Of a DNA stretch of 64,000 nucleotides, positions 23,935 through 31,723 are shown one piece after another. Every line of letters starts with the position of its first letter. Within the stretch, counting starts at the first letter, position 1. The translations under genes and the position numbers were made by a program. Source of the stretch: Streptomyces rimosus. GTDB lineage: Bacteria; Actinomycetota; Actinomycetes; Streptomycetales; Streptomycetaceae. A model generated the notes under the pieces. The model made no database searches, had not been told where the DNA came from, and saw only the letters and a list, made by a program, of their open reading frames with translations. The stretch spans positions 3,286,001 through 3,350,000 of the forward strand of contig NZ_CP023688.1 in the NCBI RefSeq assembly GCF_008704655.1, read 5' to 3'.

Positions 23935-26900
23935 GTGATACGAGATCAAGAAGAGACGGCCGAACAGCAGGGTGCGGTGCCTCCGCGGGAGGCCGGCACC
24001 CCTGAGGCGCTGTCCACCGACACCCCCGCCCGGGGGGACGGGACATCACGGGGGAAGCCGTCACAGGCTTCCGCGACCGAAAAGGCGAGCACGATCGAGA
24101 AGGCCGGAAGAGCCGAGGAGTCCGCGAGTCCGGAGGGGCCGGATCAGCCCCGCCGGGCCGACACGGCGACCGCTTCCAGCGGAGCGGGGGGCGCGGCAGA
24201 AGAGGAATGCACGGCCGGAGGGGCCGGGGGGGCCGGATCGCCCGCACCATCGGGGGCGACCGGCACATCCACCCGGAAGAAGTCCGCACCCGACCGGCCG
24301 AAGACGGACAAGCCCGTGCCCGACAAGCCAAAGTCGGAGAAAACAGAGAAGGCGGACCGCACCGCCCCACTCTCCGACCGCGTCGGCAGCGAGTTCCACG
24401 TGGACCAGGTCTCCGGTGACGAGCCGCTGCTCCCCGCCCGGGTGCACCGGCCCTCCGACCTGATGCGCCTGCTGCTGGGCATCGTCGGCATCGCGCTGGT
24501 GCTGCTGCTGGCCAACTACGCGCACGGCACGACCCAAGGTCTCCAGCGCGACATCGGCGAGGGCGCCGGGCTGGCGCCGCGGCTGCTGATCAATTTCGCC
24601 GGGCTGGCGTCGAGCGTTGCCGTGCTGATCGTGCCGGTGGCCTTCGCCGTGGAACGGCTGATCAAACGCGACGGGCTGCGGATCGCGGACGGCGTGCTGG
24701 CGGCGGTCCTCGCGCACGGCGTCTCGCTGGCCACCGATCTGTGGGTCGCCGAGGCGGCCCCGGAGTCCATCCGGGTCGCACTGACCCAGCCGCTGGCCAA
24801 CGGCGGACTGACCGCGCCGGTGCACAGCTATCTCGCGCCGGTCATCGCGTACATGACAGCAGTGGGTATGTCGCGGCGTCCCCGCTGGCGGGTGGCGATG
24901 TGGTGCGTCCTGCTGCTGGACGCCTTCGCCGTGCTCGTCGGCCGCTACACGACACCGCTCGCCATCGTCACCACCATCCTCATCGGCTGGACGGTGGCCT
25001 TCGGGACGCTGTACGCGGTCGGCTCCCCCAATGTGCGCCCCACCGGGCAGAACCTCCTGGCCGGACTGCGCCGGGTCGGCTTCCACCCGGTCAGCGCGGT
25101 ACGCGCGGAGGACATCGGCAACCCCGAGCACCCGGAGCACGTCGACCGCGGCCGCCGCTACATCGTCACCCTGGAGGACGGCCCGCCCATCGACGTGACC
25201 GTCGTGGACCGCGAGCGGCAGGCCCAGGGATTCTTCTACCGGGTGTGGCGCCGGCTGTCGCTGCGGGGCATCAACCAGCGCCGCAGCCTCCAGTCACTGC
25301 GCCAGGCGCTGGAGCAGGAGGCGCTGCTGGCATACGCGGCGATCGCGGCCGGCGCCAGCGCCCCCAAGCTGATCGCCACCTCCGAGCTGGGCCCGGACGC
25401 CGTGATGCTCGTGTACGAGCACATCGACGGCCGGCCGCTGGACGCACTGCCGGACGAGGAGATCACCGACGAGCTGATGCGCAACGCCTGGCGACAGGTG
25501 GCGGCGCTCCAGTCGCGGCGCATCGCGCACCGCCGCCTGGTGGGTGACGCCCTCCTGGTGGATCGTTCCGGCAGCATCATCCTGACCGATCTGCGCGGCG
25601 GCGAGATCGCGGCGGGCGACCTGGTCCTGCGGATGGACATCGCGCAGCTGCTGACCACGTTCGCGCTGCGGACCGGCGCCGAGCGGGCGGTGGCCGCCGC
25701 CGTCGACGTACTCGACCCGGACGCGGTGGCCGACAGCCTGCCGCTGCTCCAGCCGATCGCCCTCAGCCGCACCACCCGGTCCACGCTGCGGCAGCTGGCC
25801 CGCGAGCGCTCCGCGCGGGAGCGCGAGGCGGTCCTGGAGGCGTCGCGCGCCACCAAGGAACGCAAGGCCGCCGAGGCGGCCCGGCGGGGCGGCGCACACA
25901 CACAGGAGCAGCCGGCCAACCGCAAGGTGGCGCGCGCCGAGAAGAGCGCCGAGAAGCGGGCGGTCGACGAGGCGCTGGAGGAGGCCCGCGAGGAGGACCT
26001 GCTCTCGCAGATCCGCCAGCAGGTGCTGCTGATCCGCCCGGCCGCGCCGGTGGAACCGGCCCGTCTGGAACGCATCCGGCCACGCACCCTCGTCACCTGG
26101 ATCGCCGGCGTGTTCGCCGCGTACTTCCTGGCCTCACAGATCACCCACGCCAAGTTCGGCGAGGTGGTCGGCGAGGCCCAGTGGGTGTGGGTGGTGGCGG
26201 CGCTGGTCTTCTCGACGCTGACCTACCCGGCGGCGGCGATGAGCCTGCTCGGCTTCGTACCCGAGAAGGTGTCCTTCCTGCGGACGGTGATCGCGCAGGT
26301 GGCGGGCAACTTCGTCAAGCTGGTCGCGCCCGCCGCGGTGGGCGGTGTGGCGCTGAACACCCGCTTCCTCCAGCGCTCGGGCATCCGGCCCGGTCTCGCG
26401 GTGGCGAGCGTGGGCGCGTCCCAGCTGTTCGGCCTGGGCTGCCACATCCTGCTGCTGCTGACCTTCGGCTACCTGACCGGCACCGAGCGCACGCCGTCGC
26501 TCTCCCCGTCCCGCGCGGTGATCGCGGGCCTGCTGACGGCGGCCGTGCTGGTGCTCGTGGTGACCGCGGTCCCGGGGCTGCGCAAGTTCATCGGCACCCG
26601 CGTACGGTCCCTGTTCGCGGGCGTGGTGCCGCGCATCCTGGACGTGCTCCAGCGCCCGAAGAAGCTGGTGGTCGGCATCAGCGGCACGCTGCTGCTCACG
26701 GCGGCGAACGTGCTGTGCCTGGACGCGTCGATCCGCGCGTTCGGCGGGGGCGGACAGCTCAGCTACGCGGCCATCGCGGTGGTGTTCCTCGCGGGCAACG
26801 CGGTGGGCTCCGCGGCGCCCACCCCCGGCGGTGTGGCGGCCATCGAGACCGCGCTGACCACCACGCTGACGCTGGCCGGGCTCACCACGGACATCGCGTT

Positions 26901-26997
26901 CCCCGCGGTTCTGCTGTTCCGGCTGATGACCTTCTGGCTGCCGGTGCTGCCGGGCTGGATCTCGTTCACACAGCTGACGCGTAAGGGGCAGATCTGA
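23935..26997 (+). CDS. Large MprF-like flippase with a kinase-like middle domain
   Basis: A 1020-residue membrane protein. Residues 1-165 are a charged, disordered, Pro/Ala/Lys-rich region. About 175-370 hold a first membrane block (LMRLLLGIVGIALVLLL and several more helices). About 390-610 are soluble and kinase-like, with VYEHIDGRPLD as hinge and HRRLVGDALLV in place of the catalytic HxD loop. A charged linker leads to a second block (about 715-1010) of the lysylphosphatidylglycerol-synthase transmembrane family, including GNAVGSAAPTPGGV. No aminoacyltransferase domain is present, so it should move lipids or polyprenyl substrates rather than lysylate lipids. GTG start; weak ribosome site. 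Confidence 0.85.
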   Translation: MIRDQEETAEQQGAVPPREAGTPEALSTDTPARGDGTSRGKPSQASATEKASTIEKAGRAEESASPEGPDQPRRADTATASSGAGGAAEEECTAGGAGGAGSPAPSGATGTSTRKKSAPDRPKTDKPVPDKPKSEKTEKADRTAPLSDRVGSEFHVDQVSGDEPLLPARVHRPSDLMRLLLGIVGIALVLLLANYAHGTTQGLQRDIGEGAGLAPRLLINFAGLASSVAVLIVPVAFAVERLIKRDGLRIADGVLAAVLAHGVSLATDLWVAEAAPESIRVALTQPLANGGLTAPVHSYLAPVIAYMTAVGMSRRPRWRVAMWCVLLLDAFAVLVGRYTTPLAIVTTILIGWTVAFGTLYAVGSPNVRPTGQNLLAGLRRVGFHPVSAVRAEDIGNPEHPEHVDRGRRYIVTLEDGPPIDVTVVDRERQAQGFFYRVWRRLSLRGINQRRSLQSLRQALEQEALLAYAAIAAGASAPKLIATSELGPDAVMLVYEHIDGRPLDALPDEEITDELMRNAWRQVAALQSRRIAHRRLVGDALLVDRSGSIILTDLRGGEIAAGDLVLRMDIAQLLTTFALRTGAERAVAAAVDVLDPDAVADSLPLLQPIALSRTTRSTLRQLARERSAREREAVLEASRATKERKAAEAARRGGAHTQEQPANRKVARAEKSAEKRAVDEALEEAREEDLLSQIRQQVLLIRPAAPVEPARLERIRPRTLVTWIAGVFAAYFLASQITHAKFGEVVGEAQWVWVVAALVFSTLTYPAAAMSLLGFVPEKVSFLRTVIAQVAGNFVKLVAPAAVGGVALNTRFLQRSGIRPGLAVASVGASQLFGLGCHILLLLTFGYLTGTERTPSLSPSRAVIAGLLTAAVLVLVVTAVPGLRKFIGTRVRSLFAGVVPRILDVLQRPKKLVVGISGTLLLTAANVLCLDASIRAFGGGGQLSYAAIAVVFLAGNAVGSAAPTPGGVAAIETALTTTLTLAGLTTDIAFPAVLLFRLMTFWLPVLPGWISFTQLTRKGQI

Positions 26998-27037
26998 CGG
27001 CGTACGGCACGGGCACGCACGCCGGGCGCATACGACG

Positions 27038-27071
27038 AGGGCCCGCACACCAGCCGGTGTGCGGGCCCTTT
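27038..27071. terminator. Strong bidirectional terminator
   Basis: A perfect 14-bp stem (AGGGCCCGCACACC and complement) with a 4-base loop and trailing TT lies between the convergent flippase and moeZ genes. Confidence 0.9.
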
Positions 27072-27093
27072 CGTACGCCGTGCGGAGCACCGG

Positions 27094-28272
27094 TCAGTAC
27101 ACCGGCTTCTCCGGCTCAACCGTGTTCACCCAGCCGATCACGCCGCCGCCCACGTGGACCGCGTCCGCGAAGCCGGCGGACTTCAGGACGGCGAGGACCT
27201 CGGCGGAGCGGACGCCGGTCTTGCAGTGCAGGACGATCTTCTTGTCCTGCGGGAGGTCCTGGAGGGCGGTGCCCATCAGGAACTCGTTCTTCGGGATCAG
27301 CTTGGCGCCGGGGATCGAGACGATCTCGTACTCGTTCGGCTCCCGGACGTCGATGATCTCGATCTTCTCGTCCGTGTCGATCCACTCCTTGAGCTGCTGC
27401 GGAGTGATCGTGGAACCGGCCGCCGCCTCCTGGGCCTCCTCGGACACGACGCCGCAGAAGGCCTCGTAGTCGATGAGTTCGGTGACGGTCGGGTTCTCGC
27501 CGCAGACCGCGCACTCGGGGTCCTTGCGTACCTTGACCTGGCGGTACGTCATCTCCAGCGCGTCGTAGATCATCAGGCGGCCGACCAGCGGCTCACCGAT
27601 GCCGGCCAGCAGCTTGATCGCCTCGTTGACCTGGATGGAGCCGATGGACGCGCACAGCACGCCCAGGACGCCGCCCTCGGCGCAGGAGGGGACCATGCCG
27701 GGCGGCGGGGGCTCCGGGTACAGGCAGCGGTAGCAGGGGCCGTGCTCGCTCCAGAACACCGACGCCTGGCCGTCGAACCGGTAGATCGAGCCCCAGACGT
27801 ACGGCTTGTTCAGCAGCACGCAGGCGTCGTTGACCAGGTAGCGGGTGGCGAAGTTGTCCGTGCCGTCGACGATCAGGTCGTACTGGGCGAACAGCTCCAT
27901 GACGTTGGTGGAGTCGAGGCGCTCTTCGTGGAGGTTGACCGTGACGTACGGGTTGATGCCCAGCACCGTGTCCTTGGCGGAGGCGGCCTTGGAGCGGCCG
28001 ATGTCCGCCTGGCTGTGGATGATCTGGCGCTGGAGGTTGGACTCGTCGACCTCGTCGAACTCCACGATGCCGAGGGTCCCGACGCCCGCCGCGGCCAGGT
28101 ACATCAGCGCGGGCGAGCCCAGGCCGCCGGCGCCGACACACAGCACCTTGGCGTTCTTCAGCCGCTTCTGCCCGTCCATCCCGACATCCGGGATGATCAG
28201 GTGGCGGGAGTACCTGCGGACCTCGTCGACGGTGAGCTCCTCGGCGGGCTCGACCAGGGGTGGCAGCGACAC
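27094..28272 (-). CDS. moeZ: Adenylyltransferase/sulfurtransferase MoeZ
   Basis: A 392-residue two-domain protein. The N-terminal E1/ThiF domain has GAGGLGS at residues 47-53 and zinc cysteines in CYRC and CAVC. The C-terminal rhodanese domain carries the active-site cysteine in LHCKTGVRS. MoeZ adenylates and then sulfurates C-terminal Gly-Gly carrier proteins, supplying sulfur for molybdopterin, thiamine or cysteine-related pathways and, in actinomycetes, for thio-containing natural products. GTG start with GGAG 5 bases upstream; the open frame before it has no conserved sequence. Confidence 0.95.
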   Translation of the reverse strand: MSLPPLVEPAEELTVDEVRRYSRHLIIPDVGMDGQKRLKNAKVLCVGAGGLGSPALMYLAAAGVGTLGIVEFDEVDESNLQRQIIHSQADIGRSKAASAKDTVLGINPYVTVNLHEERLDSTNVMELFAQYDLIVDGTDNFATRYLVNDACVLLNKPYVWGSIYRFDGQASVFWSEHGPCYRCLYPEPPPPGMVPSCAEGGVLGVLCASIGSIQVNEAIKLLAGIGEPLVGRLMIYDALEMTYRQVKVRKDPECAVCGENPTVTELIDYEAFCGVVSEEAQEAAAGSTITPQQLKEWIDTDEKIEIIDVREPNEYEIVSIPGAKLIPKNEFLMGTALQDLPQDKKIVLHCKTGVRSAEVLAVLKSAGFADAVHVGGGVIGWVNTVEPEKPVY

Positions 28273-28370
28273 GGGGACTCCGTTGGTCGGTTCTCGATGG
28301 GCGACCCCCCGCTCCGGGCGGACCCGGGGCGGGGGACGGTGGTCTTCCCGTAACACTGCCACGCCCTTCT

Positions 28371-29177
28371 TCATTCCGAGACACCAGGTCCGATACGCGA
28401 GACGAATTCGTCCCAGTAGCCGGGCAGCGACTCCCAGGCGCCGCCGCCGTGGTCGAGCCGGTCGGTGAAATAGACCGTTCCGGCGCCCTGCCAGCGGGCG
28501 ATGCGCAGGGCTTCTTCCAGGTGCGTACGGGGAACGCCGTGCACCAGGTGGCAGAAGCGCCCGGCCGGGTACTCGGCGGTCCACTCGGCCACTTGCGACC
28601 AGCGGTAGTCGGACCAGCGCCCGGCGAAGGTGACGAGCTGGTCGGCGGCGTCCGCGTAACCGGGGTGCGGGTGGCGGCCGTGCCCGGTGACCAGGTGCGC
28701 GCCGTCCCTCAGGGCGCGCAGCGTGGTGGTCAGGCGCCGGGTCTCGGACAGCTGTGTCCGCTCTGTGGGACAGCTGTCCAGATAGAAGCCGTCGACCTTG
28801 TACCAGTCCAGGAAGCGGTGCGCGTCGGAGACCAGCTCACCGAAGGGCCGGGCCCCGTGCTCCAGGTCGAGGTGGCCCAGCAGCCGGGCGCCCGCGTCCC
28901 GCAACTGGGCGGTGGCGGGCAGGCAGTACGGGTCGGGCCGGGCCCCAGGGCCCCGCGCGACGTTGAGCACCACCCAGTGCAACGCCGCCGCGGTGCCCTG
29001 CGGACCCGGCGCCCGGCCTGCTCCCCCGGTGCAGGCCAGGCCTCGGGAGAGCCGCAGCAGTTCGGCCCACTCCGTGGGTGCCATCAGCGGATGGGCGAAC
29101 CCGGGGACGCCGACGCCCAGCGGCGCGGCACCGGTCGCTGCGCGCCCGCCGTCCACCGGAGTCGTCAGATACGGCAT
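28371..29177 (-). CDS. Spherulin-4 family glycosidase (GH135-like)
   Basis: A 268-residue TIM-barrel protein of the spherulation-specific family 4. Typical blocks are visible: GVGVPGFAHP with the following W, HWVVLNVARGPG (the NP-x-x-GPG-like strand) and DGFYLDSCPTE, the acidic strand end that in fungal Sph3 holds the catalytic Asp. Sph3 (GH135) cuts galactosaminogalactan and is needed for its synthesis. No signal peptide is visible, so it is probably intracellular or unusually exported. Its start overlaps the end of the epimerase gene by 13 bases, making it the last gene of the polysaccharide locus. Confidence 0.85.
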   Translation of the reverse strand: MPYLTTPVDGGRAATGAAPLGVGVPGFAHPLMAPTEWAELLRLSRGLACTGGAGRAPGPQGTAAALHWVVLNVARGPGARPDPYCLPATAQLRDAGARLLGHLDLEHGARPFGELVSDAHRFLDWYKVDGFYLDSCPTERTQLSETRRLTTTLRALRDGAHLVTGHGRHPHPGYADAADQLVTFAGRWSDYRWSQVAEWTAEYPAGRFCHLVHGVPRTHLEEALRIARWQGAGTVYFTDRLDHGGGAWESLPGYWDEFVSRIGPGVSE

Positions 29178-30142
29178 GCGGCCTCCATCCAGATGTCGGC
29201 GAGGGACTCCTCCAGCCCGATCCGGGGCCGCCACCCCAGGCGGTCGCGAGCGGTGCGCACGTCCGCCTGCTGCCAGCTCCCGCACCCGTCCGGATAGGGG
29301 TACGCAGGGGGGATGGTGCCGTGTTCAGATGTCGGCCCCGGAATCGCGAGGCGGGCCGCGGCGGGGCCGCCGCCCGGGTAGCCGGGCGGGGTGTCCAGTT
29401 CGTGGAGTGAGCCGCCGAACCCGGCGACGCGGGCGAGCAGCGCGGCGGCCTCGCGCAGCCGTACGGCGTGCCCCGTACCGATGTTGACCACGCCCTGCGC
29501 GGCGGAGAGGGAGGCGGCGTGCACGGCCCGCGCCACGTCCCGTACGTCCACGAAGTCGCGCTGTACGCCCAGGCCGCCCAGCTTCAGTTCGGTGTCGCCG
29601 GACTGCATCGCGCGCCGCATCGCCTCCGCGAGGCGGCCCAGCGGCGAGCCCGCCGGGGTCCCGGGGCCGACGGGCGAGAAGACCCGCAGCACGACGGCGT
29701 CCAGGCCGGAGCCGAGGACCAGTTCGGTGGCGGCGAGCTTGCTGACGCCGTACGGGCCGCCGGGGCGCGGGACGGCGTCCTCGGCGGTCGAGGAACCGGG
29801 CTGCGAGGGGCCGTACTCGGAGGCGCAGCCCAGGTGCACGAGCCGGGCGCCGCAGCTGCTGCGCCGCAGCGACTCGCAGACGGTGGCGACCGCGACGGTG
29901 TTGTGCCGGGTCAGGTCGCGGGCGCCGCCCCGGGTGGTGCCCGCGCAGTTGATCACTACGCCGGGGTGGACGGCGTCCAGGAAGCGGGTGAGCGCTCCCG
30001 GGCTGCCGGAGGCCAGGTCGAAGCGGACGTCCGCGTCGTCGCCGCGCCCGAGGGCGGTCAGCTGGACGGCGGGGTCGGCGAGCAGCCGGTCGGCGACATA
30101 GCGCCCGAGGTACCCGTTGGCACCGATGAGCAGCACCCTCAT
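29165..30142 (-). CDS. NAD-dependent epimerase/dehydratase (extended SDR)
   Basis: A 325-residue extended short-chain dehydrogenase starting MRVLLIGANGYLG, the Rossmann GxxGxxG. The catalytic pair lies in PYGVSK. NAD-binding acidic residues in DADVRFDLAS and a sugar-binding C-terminal half fit a nucleotide-sugar 4-epimerase or dehydratase. In this locus an epimerase making UDP-Gal or UDP-GalNAc would supply the PelF-like transferase. Its ATG overlaps the stop of a 16-codon ORF in an ATGA, so it lacks its own strong ribosome site and is likely translated by coupling. Confidence 0.88.
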   Translation of the reverse strand: MRVLLIGANGYLGRYVADRLLADPAVQLTALGRGDDADVRFDLASGSPGALTRFLDAVHPGVVINCAGTTRGGARDLTRHNTVAVATVCESLRRSSCGARLVHLGCASEYGPSQPGSSTAEDAVPRPGGPYGVSKLAATELVLGSGLDAVVLRVFSPVGPGTPAGSPLGRLAEAMRRAMQSGDTELKLGGLGVQRDFVDVRDVARAVHAASLSAAQGVVNIGTGHAVRLREAAALLARVAGFGGSLHELDTPPGYPGGGPAAARLAIPGPTSEHGTIPPAYPYPDGCGSWQQADVRTARDRLGWRPRIGLEESLADIWMEAACRI

Positions 30143-30189
30143 CGCGCGACCCCCCGGTCCCGGTGTGCTTCGGTGGGCTGGACGTTCAT
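30139..30189 (-). CDS. 16-codon leader-like ORF before the epimerase
   Basis: MNVQPTEAHRDRGVAR followed by a stop. It is preceded by GAGGAGAAAAAG about 3 bases before the ATG, the strongest ribosome site in this locus. Its TGA overlaps the epimerase ATG (ATGA), and its own ATG overlaps the stop of the upstream small ORF. It may serve only to load ribosomes for the epimerase. Confidence 0.45.
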   Translation of the reverse strand: MNVQPTEAHRDRGVAR

Positions 30190-30476
30190 GGTCTTTTTCT
30201 CCTCGTGCAGGGAGTTGGGGGACGTGGTACGGCAGGGGCGGCCACCACCACATCGGGGGCCGGGAAGTGGCGGTGAGCGCCGCGTGGACGGCGGCGGACG
30301 TACGTACGGGGACGACCGGCGCCACGGGAGCGCGGCAGGCGTCCTGCCGGTGCCCGCGCGCCCGCCAGGGGTACCGGCGTGCGCGCAGACGGTGATGGCA
30401 CGCGCGCCGGGGGTGGTGGCGTGCGCGCCGGTGGAAGTGGCGTGCGTATCGCGGGTGGCGAGGTGCGTGGGGTCAT
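30186..30476 (-). CDS. Possible 96-residue Pro/Arg-rich protein
   Basis: An ORF starting MTPRTSPPAIRT whose ATG overlaps the stop codon of the membrane protein gene (ATGA) and whose stop overlaps the next ATG in the same way. The product is Pro/Arg/Ala-rich with no domain. The DNA contains short near-repeats (GTGCGCGCCGG-type words), so the composition could be accidental; the double overlap argues for translation. Otherwise this 283-base stretch holds no gene. Confidence 0.35.
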   Translation of the reverse strand: MTPRTSPPAIRTPLPPARTPPPPARVPSPSARTPVPLAGARAPAGRLPRSRGAGRPRTYVRRRPRGAHRHFPAPDVVVAAPAVPRPPTPCTRRKRP

Positions 30477-31723
30477 GGCCGGTCCGCCTCCGCCGGTGGG
30501 GCGGCGGAGGCCGCGACGGGGTCAGGGGCGTGCGCCGAGGCGCCGGTCAGGGCGCGCAGCGCGTACAGCAGCAGGCCGGCGGCGGGCAGCGCGCAGGCCA
30601 CGGCCGGTACGGCGGACGGGCCGAGGAGGGTGACGGCGGTCTCGACCGGCTTGCCGAGCGGCGCCAGGCCCGGCAGCCGGGCGGCCGGTACGGAGGCCAG
30701 GGCGGCGGCCTCCAGCGCGACGGCGGCGGCCGGTCCCGCGGCGGCCGCGGCGGGGAAGCCGTGCCGGGCGAGCAGCCGCGCCAGGAAGAGCAGGAGGCCG
30801 AGGGCCGTGGCGGCGACCACCGGTCCCGCTCCCCCGTCGCCGACGGCGGCACCCAGGGCGGCCGACAGGGCGAGCAGCGCGGCGAGTTGCATGGTCACGG
30901 CGACCAGCAGCAGCGGCCGTACGCGTGAGCCGAAGGCGGTCAGGCACCGGCTGTCCGCCAGTCCGCGCCGCGCGCGGGCCGCGAACCAGTGCGCGCACCA
31001 GGCGGCGGGCACGACGGCACACGTCAGGGCCAGGGCGGTGCCGGTGTCGAACTGCGGCCTTACATAAGGGAGCTCGGGACCACCGGCCAGCAGCAGCCGC
31101 AGCAGCCAGTCGCCGCACAGCGCGTACGCGGCCAGCCAGCAGGTCCACAGCCCGGCGGCGCGCGCGGACGGACGCCGGGCGCGCAGCGGGCCGTGGCGGA
31201 CGCACAGGCGCAGGGCCAGGAGGACCAGGCAGGCTCCGGCCGCGCCGACGACCGCCTGGGCAAGTTGGGTTGACGGGGCATCAATCCATGCCGTGGGTAC
31301 GGGAGTGGACGCGTGGGCGGCCGCGGCGACGGCGGCCACGGTCGCCGCGCACAGGGCGCCGGGCAGCAGGTGCAGCACCGCGCGGACGCCCCGCCCGCGC
31401 CGTACGGACTCGGTCCCGGGCGCGTCGGGCGGCGGTGTCTCGGCGCGCGGGACCCGGGCGTACAGCTCCTCGGCCAGCGAGAAGACGTCGCGGTGGCGGA
31501 AGCGGGCCGCCGTGCGGTCGGTGACGCCGTGGGCCTCCAGACCGGCGGCGATCTCCATCGGGTCGACGGCGTGCTCGCACAGCGTCCGGTGCCGGTGCAT
31601 CAGCGTCTTCACGGGGTCGGCGGGGCCGCGGCGGGTGGGGGCGTCGGGTGGGCGGGGGCCCGGACGGGTCCCGGGCTCCGAAGGCGGCCCGTCGGGTCCG
31701 GTGCCGGTTTCGGCTGTGGTCAC
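30473..31723 (-). CDS. Polytopic membrane protein of the polysaccharide locus
   Basis: A 416-residue protein. The first 115 residues are cytosolic and include a conserved-looking block (LMHRHRTLCEHAVDP, GLEAHGVTDRTAARFRHRD, VFSLAEELYARVP). The remainder holds roughly nine or ten hydrophobic helices (for example AVVGAAGACLVLLALRL and LLLVAVTMQLAALLALSAAL). It could be the export or scaffold partner of the glycosyltransferase, in the position PelG or PelE take in Pel systems, though I see no clear PelG signature. GAGAGGAGCG precedes the GTG start, which overlaps the stop of the glycosyltransferase gene (GTGA). Confidence 0.8.
   Translation of the reverse strand: MTTAETGTGPDGPPSEPGTRPGPRPPDAPTRRGPADPVKTLMHRHRTLCEHAVDPMEIAAGLEAHGVTDRTAARFRHRDVFSLAEELYARVPRAETPPPDAPGTESVRRGRGVRAVLHLLPGALCAATVAAVAAAAHASTPVPTAWIDAPSTQLAQAVVGAAGACLVLLALRLCVRHGPLRARRPSARAAGLWTCWLAAYALCGDWLLRLLLAGGPELPYVRPQFDTGTALALTCAVVPAAWCAHWFAARARRGLADSRCLTAFGSRVRPLLLVAVTMQLAALLALSAALGAAVGDGGAGPVVAATALGLLLFLARLLARHGFPAAAAAGPAAAVALEAAALASVPAARLPGLAPLGKPVETAVTLLGPSAVPAVACALPAAGLLLYALRALTGASAHAPDPVAASAAPPAEADRP

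Noticed and set aside
19439..23938. Long plus-strand frames opposite adnA and through its upstream gap
   Set aside because: Antisense shadows of a clear gene, then low-complexity sequence including the 30-bp repeat. No conserved motif.
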